A stretch of DNA of 64,000 bases from Cylindrotheca closterium (lineage: Eukaryota; Bacillariophyta; Bacillariophyceae; Bacillariales; Bacillariaceae), in NCBI GenBank assembly GCA_933822405.4, contig CAKOGP040002424.1, positions 663,108 to 727,107 on the forward strand, given 5' to 3'. Positions 44,049 through 53,440 of this stretch are shown one piece after another (positions within the stretch are counted from its first letter, which is position 1; every line of letters starts with the position of its first letter). A program made the position numbers and the translations under genes. The notes under the pieces are model-generated. The model saw only the letters and a program-made list of their open reading frames with translations, ran no database searches and was not told where the DNA came from.

Positions 44049-44630
44049 TCTTCAAGCAATAGTCTTCTGCCTCTTCATTGCAAAGATCCACTTTTTGAGC
44101 CATCCTCACAGTAGGTGGAGTGGGCTATGTGACCATGGGGTCATACAAGGATGGGCGTCACAGATTCTCTACTTTGAAAAAAATAGTATCAACGGATCGG
44201 CATTTTTCAAACGTGCCATACCACAAGGTCGGTCACGTGGAATAGTAGGTATTGCAGCAATAACAACCCATTCATCTTGGAGAAAAACTCAGCCATGACA
44301 GCTTAGTTTATCGAAACTGGTTGAATTGATTTGTTGTTGATGCATAGTATCTTCCTGTTACACGACTGACTGATGTCACTGTTACCTGCTTGTGTCACCT
44401 GTCACCCTCAGATGGATTTCGCAACCGTGCCTACAGTAGTACCTAGCAAATCTCAGATTTCCCGCTTTGTACGGGATTTCTAAGACTAGATCGGGCTCCC
44501 TTAAAATACAAGGAAGATACAATTTCGAAATTGAAAACCACAACAGGACTGGTGCATATTAGTTCTTGCTAAAGTCATCCTATTATTTGAAGCTATTCTG
44601 GTACTACTATTGGTAGACTTGTCCATCTTT
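42750..44630. repeat. Segmental duplication, left copy
   Basis: This stretch (5' half of fusion gene copy 1 and the whole spacer to copy 2) recurs at about 45617-47509, offset 2,867-2,879 nt. The spacer (44049-44620) looks identical by eye over more than 500 noncoding bases. The coding parts differ at few sites, including a 12-nt indel near residue 197. Very recent duplication or gene conversion is implied. Confidence 0.9.
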
Positions 44631-44638
44631 CCTATTTT

Positions 44639-46927
44639 CTAATGCTGCGTAGTAACCAATTTTTGTCCATCGACGTCAAGTAGATTCGCGGCAGGTACAT
44701 TGGCGCTATCTAGCTCTCCATTGCAATTGGCAAAGTAATTGGGATCAGGAAATCCATGCACTGTACTATCTGGGTGTGTCTTGTGGTGAATGGATGACCA
44801 AGTACATTGGTTGGTAGCACCCGTCGTCATAGATGTACCAATCGTAAATGTTAATCCATGGAGAAAAGCAAACTTGAGTCTCTTGAGAAGATTTCGACCG
44901 AAAGTATTGTTTGGAAGGTAGGCAGTTGCATGCTTGTCCGGATGGGGTTGTCCTGGATTCTCGTGGTAGTGCTTTTGGGTTCCTGCCTGCATGGAGTACA
45001 CAATCACAATCGTATGAAAACTCGGAAATCCGCTGCACTTTAGCTTATTAGTGATACTGATAGACATGGAACCAGATGGCGATTTTCCAAGTGGCGTTCC
45101 GATGCATTTGCGACAAGTTGGACATTTGGAACCGAACTTGCAAGCTTGCTCGATACAGTCTTTGTGAAATACATGGTTGCATACCTTCAAAGCGACACAA
45201 CACGGAGGATCGGAAAGGGCATCGTGACAGATAACACAGTCACTCTGAAAGTTGCACGATGAAGGAGGAAGGCAGAAGGCTTCGGTTGGGTTGACAGCAC
45301 CAGAGAGCCTTTCTGGAGCAATGTATTGAAGTACAGCTTTTCCGATTGTGCTGATTCGGGGATTGCTTTTGCCTCCAATCAAATATCTGTTAACTGCGGC
45401 AGGGCCTGGGAGGTTTTTGAACGATGATCCGGGACCAAAATATTGGGTAGGAGGAGGCCCACGATTGGAACTGACAAATGAATTCTGTGCAATGAATGAT
45501 GGCGGCACCGTCGCATTTCCACCACGCGCATTGCTTGAAGCTGTTGCTACATTCCAAGGCGTGGGTAGTACCGGTGGTCCTCTCAAGCCTGGATTGAAAA
45601 CCTGGTCTAGGATCTCTTGCAGCGATTTGTGTAATCTTTGGATGAAATCTTGCCCTTCTTGAGATCCAGCTAGCTCCATGTCGTACTTAATCATGGGCAA
45701 GCATTGGGCAGAGGTCTTGAGGACGACGATTTCGCGATCGGGCACAAGAACAGTGTTGGCACCATCAGTAGTTTGTTGCCCAAACGTTTTCATAGTTCCC
45801 AGTAAACGACCGACGATCAGTCCAGTGTTACCATAGCCCGCAAACTTTGTTGGACTGTTCCCAGTATAGACACCGTCACCATAAGTGCTGCCATGGAATC
45901 GGTGAGCTTGTATTCCTTGCGAATCTCGTTCGTTCCTGGTCATGAGACCATTTGTACGAATGCTGTTCAAATTTGTGGAATCGGTATAGTGGTATCCGAT
46001 ATCAACAAACCCGAGAATCCCAGAAGCAAGAAATTCGCGCTGCTTCTCCAATAGATTTTTGGCCAAGAAGACCATATCATCGGTGCTCACCGAGTCAAAG
46101 TTCTGAGCAAAGTTGGGATACTCGTTCTTGGCTTGGTCCTTGGTATTTTTGGTCAGTTCCAGAATCTCCTGAACCACAAGGACGGCTTTACCATAGGGGG
46201 ACTTGGTCATTGCTTCATGTTCCTTCTCAGCATCTGCCTTCTTGAGTTGATATTCTTGCTCTTGAAGCATAGCCGCTAGTTGATAGTCCAATTTTCGCTG
46301 CGGAGAAGAAGAGAGCAAAGCGGAACAATTTGGAATGTTTGGGTTGAGATTTTGTATATCTTGGTTGGTCTGTCGCCGCTTTGAATCCGTAACATTATCA
46401 ACTCCAGGTTGGTATTGACGCTTTCTGGGTGTAGTAGGAGGAGAAGTTGGCAATGCTGCGGGCTTGCAGTCATTGTTAGTACCAACCACGATTGCCTTCT
46501 CTTTCATCCTTGTTGAAATTTTTGGTGTCTCTCCTTCTCCTTTAAGGTACACATGGGGATCGACGTCTGAGTCTATTGCAGTGGGTGGGCTCTTCCTATT
46601 GCGCGCTACAGCATTGGTGTTCGCTGTATCTTCTGGAGACTCTTTTGTTATTTTGACCGCAGCGTTTTTGGATCCTTCTGAAGCCTTCTCGCAGTTACTG
46701 AGAGACGCAAGGAGACCGTCATCTGAAGAGTCAAATGTAGGTCTCTTCCGATTGGCAGTCGCAGCTACCGCATTCGCTGACGGTGGATCCAAAAAAGATC
46801 CTTTTTTGGATCCATCTTGAGATTGGTGTTGCCACTGCTTTCTTTGTCTATGAGACGGCAATGCGGCCGGCTTGCGGTCGTCCTCGCTATCAGTCGCTTT
46901 CGACTCCTCGTGATTGCTTGGCATCAT
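44639..46927 (-). CDS. PARP-like / RING-Deltex fusion protein, copy 2
   Basis: A single exon of 762 residues, nearly identical to copy 1 over the first ~435 residues, including the PARP-like His, Tyr and Glu positions. The linker before the RING differs (Gly/Pro/Asn-rich, GNATVPPSFIAQNSF). It has one RING (CVICHDALSDPPCC...CPTCRKC) and one Deltex C-terminal domain ending NYFANCNGELDS. Its RING-DTC is closer to the second module of copy 1 than to the first. It shares an identical upstream spacer with copy 1, so both may be driven by the same promoter sequence. Likely an ADP-ribose-linked E3 ubiquitin ligase. Confidence 0.87.
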   Translation of the reverse strand: MMPSNHEESKATDSEDDRKPAALPSHRQRKQWQHQSQDGSKKGSFLDPPSANAVAATANRKRPTFDSSDDGLLASLSNCEKASEGSKNAAVKITKESPEDTANTNAVARNRKSPPTAIDSDVDPHVYLKGEGETPKISTRMKEKAIVVGTNNDCKPAALPTSPPTTPRKRQYQPGVDNVTDSKRRQTNQDIQNLNPNIPNCSALLSSSPQRKLDYQLAAMLQEQEYQLKKADAEKEHEAMTKSPYGKAVLVVQEILELTKNTKDQAKNEYPNFAQNFDSVSTDDMVFLAKNLLEKQREFLASGILGFVDIGYHYTDSTNLNSIRTNGLMTRNERDSQGIQAHRFHGSTYGDGVYTGNSPTKFAGYGNTGLIVGRLLGTMKTFGQQTTDGANTVLVPDREIVVLKTSAQCLPMIKYDMELAGSQEGQDFIQRLHKSLQEILDQVFNPGLRGPPVLPTPWNVATASSNARGGNATVPPSFIAQNSFVSSNRGPPPTQYFGPGSSFKNLPGPAAVNRYLIGGKSNPRISTIGKAVLQYIAPERLSGAVNPTEAFCLPPSSCNFQSDCVICHDALSDPPCCVALKVCNHVFHKDCIEQACKFGSKCPTCRKCIGTPLGKSPSGSMSISITNKLKCSGFPSFHTIVIVYSMQAGTQKHYHENPGQPHPDKHATAYLPNNTFGRNLLKRLKFAFLHGLTFTIGTSMTTGATNQCTWSSIHHKTHPDSTVHGFPDPNYFANCNGELDSANVPAANLLDVDGQKLVTTQH

Positions 46928-47509
46928 TCTTCAAGCAATAGTCTTCTGCCTCTTCATTGCAAAGATCCACTTTTTGAGCCATCCTCACAGTAGGTGGAGT
47001 GGGCTATGTGACCATGGGGTCATACAAGGATGGGCGTCACAGATTCTCTACTTTGAAAAAAATAGTATCAACGGATCGGCATTTTTCAAACGTGCCATAC
47101 CACAAGGTCGGTCACGTGGAATAGTAGGTATTGCAGCAATAACAACCCATTCATCTTGGAGAAAAACTCAGCCATGACAGCTTAGTTTATCGAAACTGGT
47201 TGAATTGATTTGTTGTTGATGCATAGTATCTTCCTGTTACACGACTGACTGATGTCACTGTTACCTGCTTGTGTCACCTGTCACCCTCAGATGGATTTCG
47301 CAACCGTGCCTACAGTAGTACCTAGCAAATCTCAGATTTCCCGCTTTGTACGGGATTTCTAAGACTAGATCGGGCTCCCTTAAAATACAAGGAAGATACA
47401 ATTTCGAAATTGAAAACCACAACAGGACTGGTGCATATTAGTTCTTGCTAAAGTCATCCTATTATTTGAAGCTATTCTGGTACTACTATTGGTAGACTTG
47501 CTCATCTTT
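45617..47509. repeat. Segmental duplication, right copy
   Basis: Counterpart of the left copy at 42750-44630. It covers the 5' half of copy 2 and the spacer between copies 2 and 3. Identity drops abruptly inside the 3' ends of the genes, which marks the conversion or duplication edge. Confidence 0.9.
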
Positions 47510-47517
47510 CCTAATTT

Positions 47518-50063
47518 CTAGTGTTGCGTAGTAACCAATTTTTGTCCATTCACATCAAGTAGATTTGTGGCGGGTACATTGGCGCTATCTAGCTCTCCAT
47601 TGCAGTTGGCAAAGTAATTGGGATCAGGAAATCCATGCACTCCTCTATTTGGGGACGTCTTGTGATGAATTGACGACCATGTGCATTGGTTGGTAGCACC
47701 CGTCGTCATTGATGTACCAATCGTAAATGTCAGTCCATGGAGAAACGCAAACTTGAGTCTCTTGAGAAGATTTCGACCGCCAGCATTGTTTGGAAGGTAG
47801 GCAGTTTCGTGCTTGCCAGGATGGGGTTGTCCTGGATTCTCGTGGTAGTGCTTTTGGGTTCCTGCCTGCATGGAGTACACAATCACAATCGTGTCCCAAG
47901 TCGCAAATCCGCTGCATTTTAGATTATCAGTGATAGGGGGGACGTTAATAGACATGGATCCGGACGGCGATTTCCCTGATGGTGTCCCGAGGCATTTGCG
48001 ACAAGTGGGACATTTGGAGCCAAACTTGCAAGCTTGCTCGATGCAGTCCTTGTGAAATACATGGCTGCACACCTTCAAAGCAACACAAGACCGAGGATCA
48101 GAAAGGGCATCTTGACAAATAGCACAGTCACTCTGAAAGTCACATGATGGAGGAGGAAGGCAAAAGGCTTCGGTTGGGTTGACAGCACCAGAGAGCCTTT
48201 CTGGAGCAATGTATCGAAGTACAGCTTGTGGCATTGTTCCATTTTGTTGATTGATTCTGCCTCTATTCCCGCCGAATCCATGAGTTGTGGCAAAGCCTGG
48301 GATGGTTGTAGAAGCCGAACCCATACCAAAAGCCCTACCAACCGCAGCACCAAAAGGCTGGGTAATAGGAGGAATCCCACCAAATGGGGCATTGGAACTA
48401 GAAGAGGAATTCTTCTGTGCATTGCGAAGAGATGGGTGAATCGGCAAAGATGCTGGAGGAGGTACCGTCATAGTGCCACGGTTCCCATTGTTTGCAGCCG
48501 CTCCTGTATCAAAAGACATTGGTGGTGCTGTCAAGCCTCGATTGAAGACTTGGTCGAGGATCTGCTGTAGCGATGTGTGTAATGCTTGGATGACTTGTTT
48601 CCCTTGTTCCGATGTAGCTAGCGTCTTGTTGTACTTGATCACGGGCAAGCATTGGGCCGAGGTCTTGAGGACAACCATTTTGTAATTGGGTACCAGGACA
48701 GTATTGACGCCATCACTAGTGTGCCCAAACAATTGCATAGTTCCTAGTAAACGGCCGACGATCAATCCAGTGTCACCATAGTTCGAAAACTGTATTGGAT
48801 TGTTCCCAGTATACACACCGTCACCATAAGCACTTCCATTGAATCTATTCGCTTTGACTCCTTGTGAATCTCGTTCGTTCTTAGTCATGAGACCGTTTGT
48901 ACGTATGCTGTCCAAATTTATGGAATTTGTATAGTGATATCCTACATCCACAAAGACAGAGCTTGATCCAGTAGCAAGAAAGCTGGCTTGTGTCTCCAGG
49001 AGATTTTTTGCCAAGAACACCATATCATCTGTGCTAACCGAGTCAACATTCTGCGCAAAGTTGGGATACTGGTCCTTGGTCTTTTTAGTCAGTTCCAGAA
49101 TCTTCTGAACTACAAGGATGGCCTTACCATAGGGCGACTTGGTCATTGCTTCATGCTCCTTCTTGGCATCTGCCTTATTTTTCCTGCTATTGGCCTCATA
49201 TTCTTGCTGTTGCAGAATAGTCGCTAGTTGAAAGTCCGAAGACTTCCGCTTCGCAGAAGAAGAAGGCAAAGCTGAACAAGTTGCAATATTTGGGTTGAGG
49301 ATTATTTTGTACAACGCCTTTATGATAAGAGGAATATAATCCTGGTGGCGGGCTTACCTTGGGTCCGATTCCGTTGCTGTGAAGGAGGAAGCACCCAACA
49401 TTCTTCATCATCACCACTATCACTATCTAGCATCACTATGATATCTTGGTTGTTGGCAGATTTTGTGCTGGTAATAATTCTTGTATCAACGACGATGACA
49501 TCTTGATTGATCTGTTGGCGCTTTGAGTCATCACCATCATCATCATCCACTCCAGATCGGTGTCTTTTCCGTCCAGGATAAGTTCCTGGCAATGCTGCGG
49601 GCTTGCAGTCATTGTCGCTATCAATCTCGATTACCTTCTCTTTTATAGTTGCGAGTGCCTTTGGTTCCTTCTCTTCACCCTTCAAATACGCAACAAGACC
49701 GATGTCCGAGTCATCGTCCGAGTCTAGTGCAGTGGGTGATGGTTTCTTCCGCGTTTTGCGCGCCACGGCTATAGTGCTAGTCGATGCATTTTGTGGATGT
49801 TCTTGTGTGATTTTTGCCGCAGCCCTTTTGGATATTAAATCCTTGTCGTCACCCTTGAAATAGGCAACTAAGCTATCATCCGAGTCATCACCTGCGCCAA
49901 ATCCAGTCGCTGATGGTTTATTCTTTGGCAAAGATCCTTGTATTTCTTTTGAGGAGGATTGGTGTCGCCGCTTTTTTCGTCGAGGAGAAGGCACTGCGGC
50001 AGGCTTGCAGTCGTCATCGCTATCAATCACTATCGATTCCGCTTGATTGCTTGACATAATCAT
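47518..50063 (-). CDS. PARP-like / RING-Deltex fusion protein, copy 3, with SUMO-interaction-like motifs
   Basis: Two exons give about 819 residues: 50063-49358, then 49271-47518 after an 86-nt GTAAGC...TTCAG intron that restores frame. I preferred ATG 50063. This is the most diverged copy. Its N-terminal third holds several hydrophobic-plus-acidic motifs (SIVIDSDDD, VIEIDSDND, DVIVVDT, IIVMLDSDSGDDEE) that look like SUMO-interacting motifs; these are mostly eroded or missing in copies 1 and 2. The PARP-like domain keeps GYHYTNSINLDSIRTNGL and YGDGVYTGNN, but the Glu position reads NYKMVV instead of DREIVV. RING (CAICQDAL...CPTCRKC) and Deltex domain are intact. Exon 1 could also start at ATG 50057. 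Confidence 0.82.
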
Positions 50064-50548
50064 GATTGATTCCAATAATTGGGCGTTTATCTATTTTGCA
50101 AAATAGTGTATCGTGTGGAGTGGTTGCTTATTTTTGTCGTTTCAGGCCATGAAATGAAGTCTCCATACGCGCGGTTGCAGTCAGGTTTTGAGGAGTAAGG
50201 GCATGCTTTAGTCCCACTATCCGTTTCTCAGTCGCCTTTTATCGATTTAGATAGAATACCTGTTCTGTAATATCTGCGCCTGCAAAGTAGAGATGTTGCA
50301 ATCGTTACTACAGTACCGGTATATCGTACTTTGTTGTTACGGTTTTTAAAAGTTGGTTTTGTTTCGTTCGAAATTTGAATATGCGCTGTGATGTGCGCGT
50401 GCTTGAAAATAATCTTCTTGTACTGGTATAGTCCTATCGGTACTCGTACCTATTATATTTTCATTTCAACACAAACACTTGTATTCCATTCGAGTGTTCC
50501 AACAACCTAGACTGCAGTAGAACCCGGGTTTTGCTCAACGCCACAAAT

Positions 50549-52195
50549 ATGCCTCCTCCTCCCCCACCGCCGCCCCCACCACCGAAACTAGGCTCTGTTC
50601 CTGCGGGTAATAATCATCCTCTCGCTGCCCAATCGGTTGCAACTCCAGGAGTGTCATCCATGAGCATACCCAAACCAGATGCACCCGGTGGGCTTGCAGC
50701 TCCCACCAGTCCTCCACTGCGCAGTCCCGTGCCAATAAGATCTGCTTCTCCTCAAGTCAAGGTGACTTCTGCCGCCGTATCCCCAGCTAGAACACTTGAC
50801 GCTCAGGCAGATGCCTTTCTCTCGGCACCCTCCTATCGGACCAATCAACTTGGTTTGGAACCGGCGTTACGTCCATTGCCACTTCCTCCTGGAGAAGGAA
50901 TTGAAAGAGTTCGGACGCTTGTGGAAAGGAGGGCCTGGGGAGATGTGCTCAAGTTATCCGCAAATGTATTGCAATCGGGCAATCCTCATGCGGACGTGTA
51001 CTCGTCCCTATTGCTCTTGCCGACAATGGCACCGAAAAGTGACGTGGAGACATTACCTCTGGCAATGAAATTGGAAACAGTGGAAGTCATGGCGCTGTAT
51101 TGTCACGCCTTGTTGAAACTTCGAAGGTATGCCGACTTGGAAAAGGAGGTGGCAAAATGGAACTTTTTGTTTCAGAACGAAACCAATGTGTTTTCACCAG
51201 ATTGGTTGCCATGGAGTATACGTAAGTAGAGAGAGGTATTAACACTCTGCGTGTTTTCCATTATTGGTCCTATCGTTTCCTAACCAACCTAGCGCTTTGC
51301 GCTCGTCACAGATATACTGGGAGCGCAATCATTGCAGTACACTGGGGACTTTGATCAGGCAGCAGATGTGCTTCAGGATTTGCAGAGTCGAATCCCACAA
51401 GAAGATGCATCGGCATTGGCATCCGTCAACATTGCTTTGGCCAACTTGTACATACGGCAAGAACAATGGCGACTTGCCCTTGGTACGTTGGACCGAATCA
51501 CGGATCTAATTCCAGCGGCGACCGAATTGGAAATTCAATCCAAATATTCCACCGCTCCCAACCCAGCCGCACTCCAATCCACATTGACCGCTGCCTACCA
51601 GTGCGAGGTTCGTTTTCGCCAAGGCAAAGCACTCTTGCAAATTGGTGCCTTGCCACAAGTGGCCGAACTCTTTGAATATGCCCGAAACGAGTGGACCGCG
51701 GCCAATGCAAATATTCCACCAGAGTTGGCATCGCATCCAGCCGTGGGCCTCATGTTCTGTCAAATGGAGGTGAACGAAGGCCTATTTTACTTTGCGCAAA
51801 ATGACTATGATCATGCTTTGTCTTCCTTTTCCAATGCTGTGGATATTTTGCGACGTATGGATTTGTTGACTCACAAGTACAATCCCGATGCCTATCTTGG
51901 AACTGGCGTTGTGTGTTTGGATGAACCAAATGAGCTCTATAGTGAGTGTGTCAATAACCTGGCCCTGTGCAATTTGTACACTTGCAAGATGCAAGATGCC
52001 GTGGGTCAATTGGAAGATTTGGTCCGCTCGGATCCAACCGCATTCTTGACCGAGAGGGTTGCCTTCAACCTTTGTACCTTGTATGAGCTGGGTGCGGATT
52101 CTGCAGTCAGTGCTCGAAGGAAACGCGTCCTACAACTCATTGCCAAGAGATTCTTTCTGCACGACATTGGTCCAGAAAGCTTCCGAGTGTCCTAG
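50549..52195 (+). CDS. TRAPPC12: TRAPPC12-like TRAPP III complex subunit
   Basis: Two exons (50549-51221 and 51312-52195) give 518 residues. ATG 50549 starts a polyproline run (eleven or so Pro encoded by CCN codons), then a disordered Pro/Ser-rich segment to about residue 95. The rest is a TPR-like helical solenoid. Features typical of TRAPPC12 are RTLVERRAWGDVLKLS, the repeat-like helices ANLYIRQEQWRLALGTLDRI and VNNLALCNLYTCKMQDAVGQLEDLV, and the end AFNLCTLYELGADSAVSARRK. TRAPPC12 acts in ER-to-Golgi and autophagy tethering as a subunit of TRAPP III. The intron is 90 nt with GTAAGT...ACAG ends. Confidence 0.85.
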
Positions 52196-52363
52196 GTTAA
52201 TATCTTGAGTATGTATTATATTATATGTGGAACGAGACTAACCCCATTTTTAATTAAAAAACGAGGATAACTCTAGGACTACTCACTCATGGTTTCACAC
52301 TATCATTTCTATTTTCTTCTTGCCGGCACGCAATTTTTCCGTTTTGCAAATCAACTACTTGTA

Positions 52364-53082
52364 TTAGGAAATTGCACAATTGACCTCCATATTCGTGGCA
52401 CACTGTCGTAACTCTTTCCCATGGACCGGCATCACATCTTTTCCGAGGTCCAAAGCATGCTTGCGCTTCATAACTTCCTTCCACGTATCTAGTCAAAATT
52501 CAGTTTGTCAGGTTTCATTGACGACGATGATGATACAACTCGGATGTCGCATACGACCAATCAGTACATACCTTGTGGAAGTGGACGATTTGGACCTCCA
52601 AAATGCGGTGGACTGACTTCACTCTCCCATTGCAAAACTAGGCTTCCATGATGCGCATACCAAATCATTCCAGGTTGCACCATGCCATTTGGATACGTCC
52701 CTTTCGTTACATGATCCGTCACATGTGCCTCTTCTGGAGTCATAGTCTTGAGATCTTCCAGAATGCAGTCTTCGACAAGATAGTTGGCAAGTGCGTTTGT
52801 GTCATCGCCAATAACCTCGTCAAAACCGAACTTGGTGGTCAAACCCCACTCCTCGTCAGCCTGCTTTGCCCCGTCAGCGCCTTCACTAGTCCATGCAATC
52901 AATTTAAGGTGCTCTGATTTGATTGTCTCATTGTTGTATTTTCCAAGCTTCTTCAAATAATATTTGTCGTATTTGCACCAGTGGCCACGAAAGATGACGA
53001 TGCCGACAAAATCGTTGCTCTCGGTAAGATCACGTAGCCATTTCTCAGGGTCAGTGACGTATAGCGGTTTCTCTTCACTCAT
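52364..53082 (-). CDS. Peroxiredoxin-like (thioredoxin-fold) protein
   Basis: Two exons (53082-52572 and 52488-52364) joined by an 83-nt intron give 211 residues. ATG 53082 was chosen. Further upstream the frame is open but contains ordinary noncoding-looking sequence. The thioredoxin-fold core begins VGIVIFRGHWCKYDKYYLKKL, matching the RGHWCP-type active-site strand of peroxiredoxin-like AhpC/TSA proteins, but with Lys-Tyr after Cys instead of Pro-Phe-Cys. Thus only one Cys lies at the redox site. A second part (WTSEGADGAKQADEEWGLTTKFGFDEVIGDD) fits the AhpC-like resolving region. Antioxidant or redox-sensing function is likely but the substrate is unknown. Confidence 0.8.
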
Positions 53083-53440
53083 TGTTGTTGTTTTTTCTTC
53101 TTTTTTTGATATTATGTGATGTATTGCTTCTGGATTCAAAGGAAGGCAACGGTGATGACAACTGTCATGTAGTGATCGAAAACCGGATGGAATGTGTTCT
53201 TCTGATCGAGTTCTCATTCTTATTTTGGTGGTATTTTCCACATTTATGCGGAAACATGGACATCATTGATAACCCGGAGCGACAGTTCTGGTTGGAGTGA
53301 AGAGAACACAGAGGAAACAAGCGCTACTAGAAGGGTGCCGCCAAACCAGAAGCTGCAACGATGAATGACGATACAGGCAAAGTAGCAATGGCCAAGGTAG
53401 CAACGGTGAAATTAAAGTCTTCCCATGTGCATACGGTACA

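Noticed and set aside
41244..46820. Several long open frames antisense to the fusion genes (up to 161 codons)
   Set aside because: They mirror conserved coding sequence on the other strand and recur identically in both duplicated copies. They lack domains.
49318..49394. Alternative intron in fusion copy 3 (GTGCTT donor, ATAAAG acceptor)
   Set aside because: It is frame-compatible but has a poor donor. The GTAAGC...TTCAG pair with 86-nt length fits the other introns in the window better.
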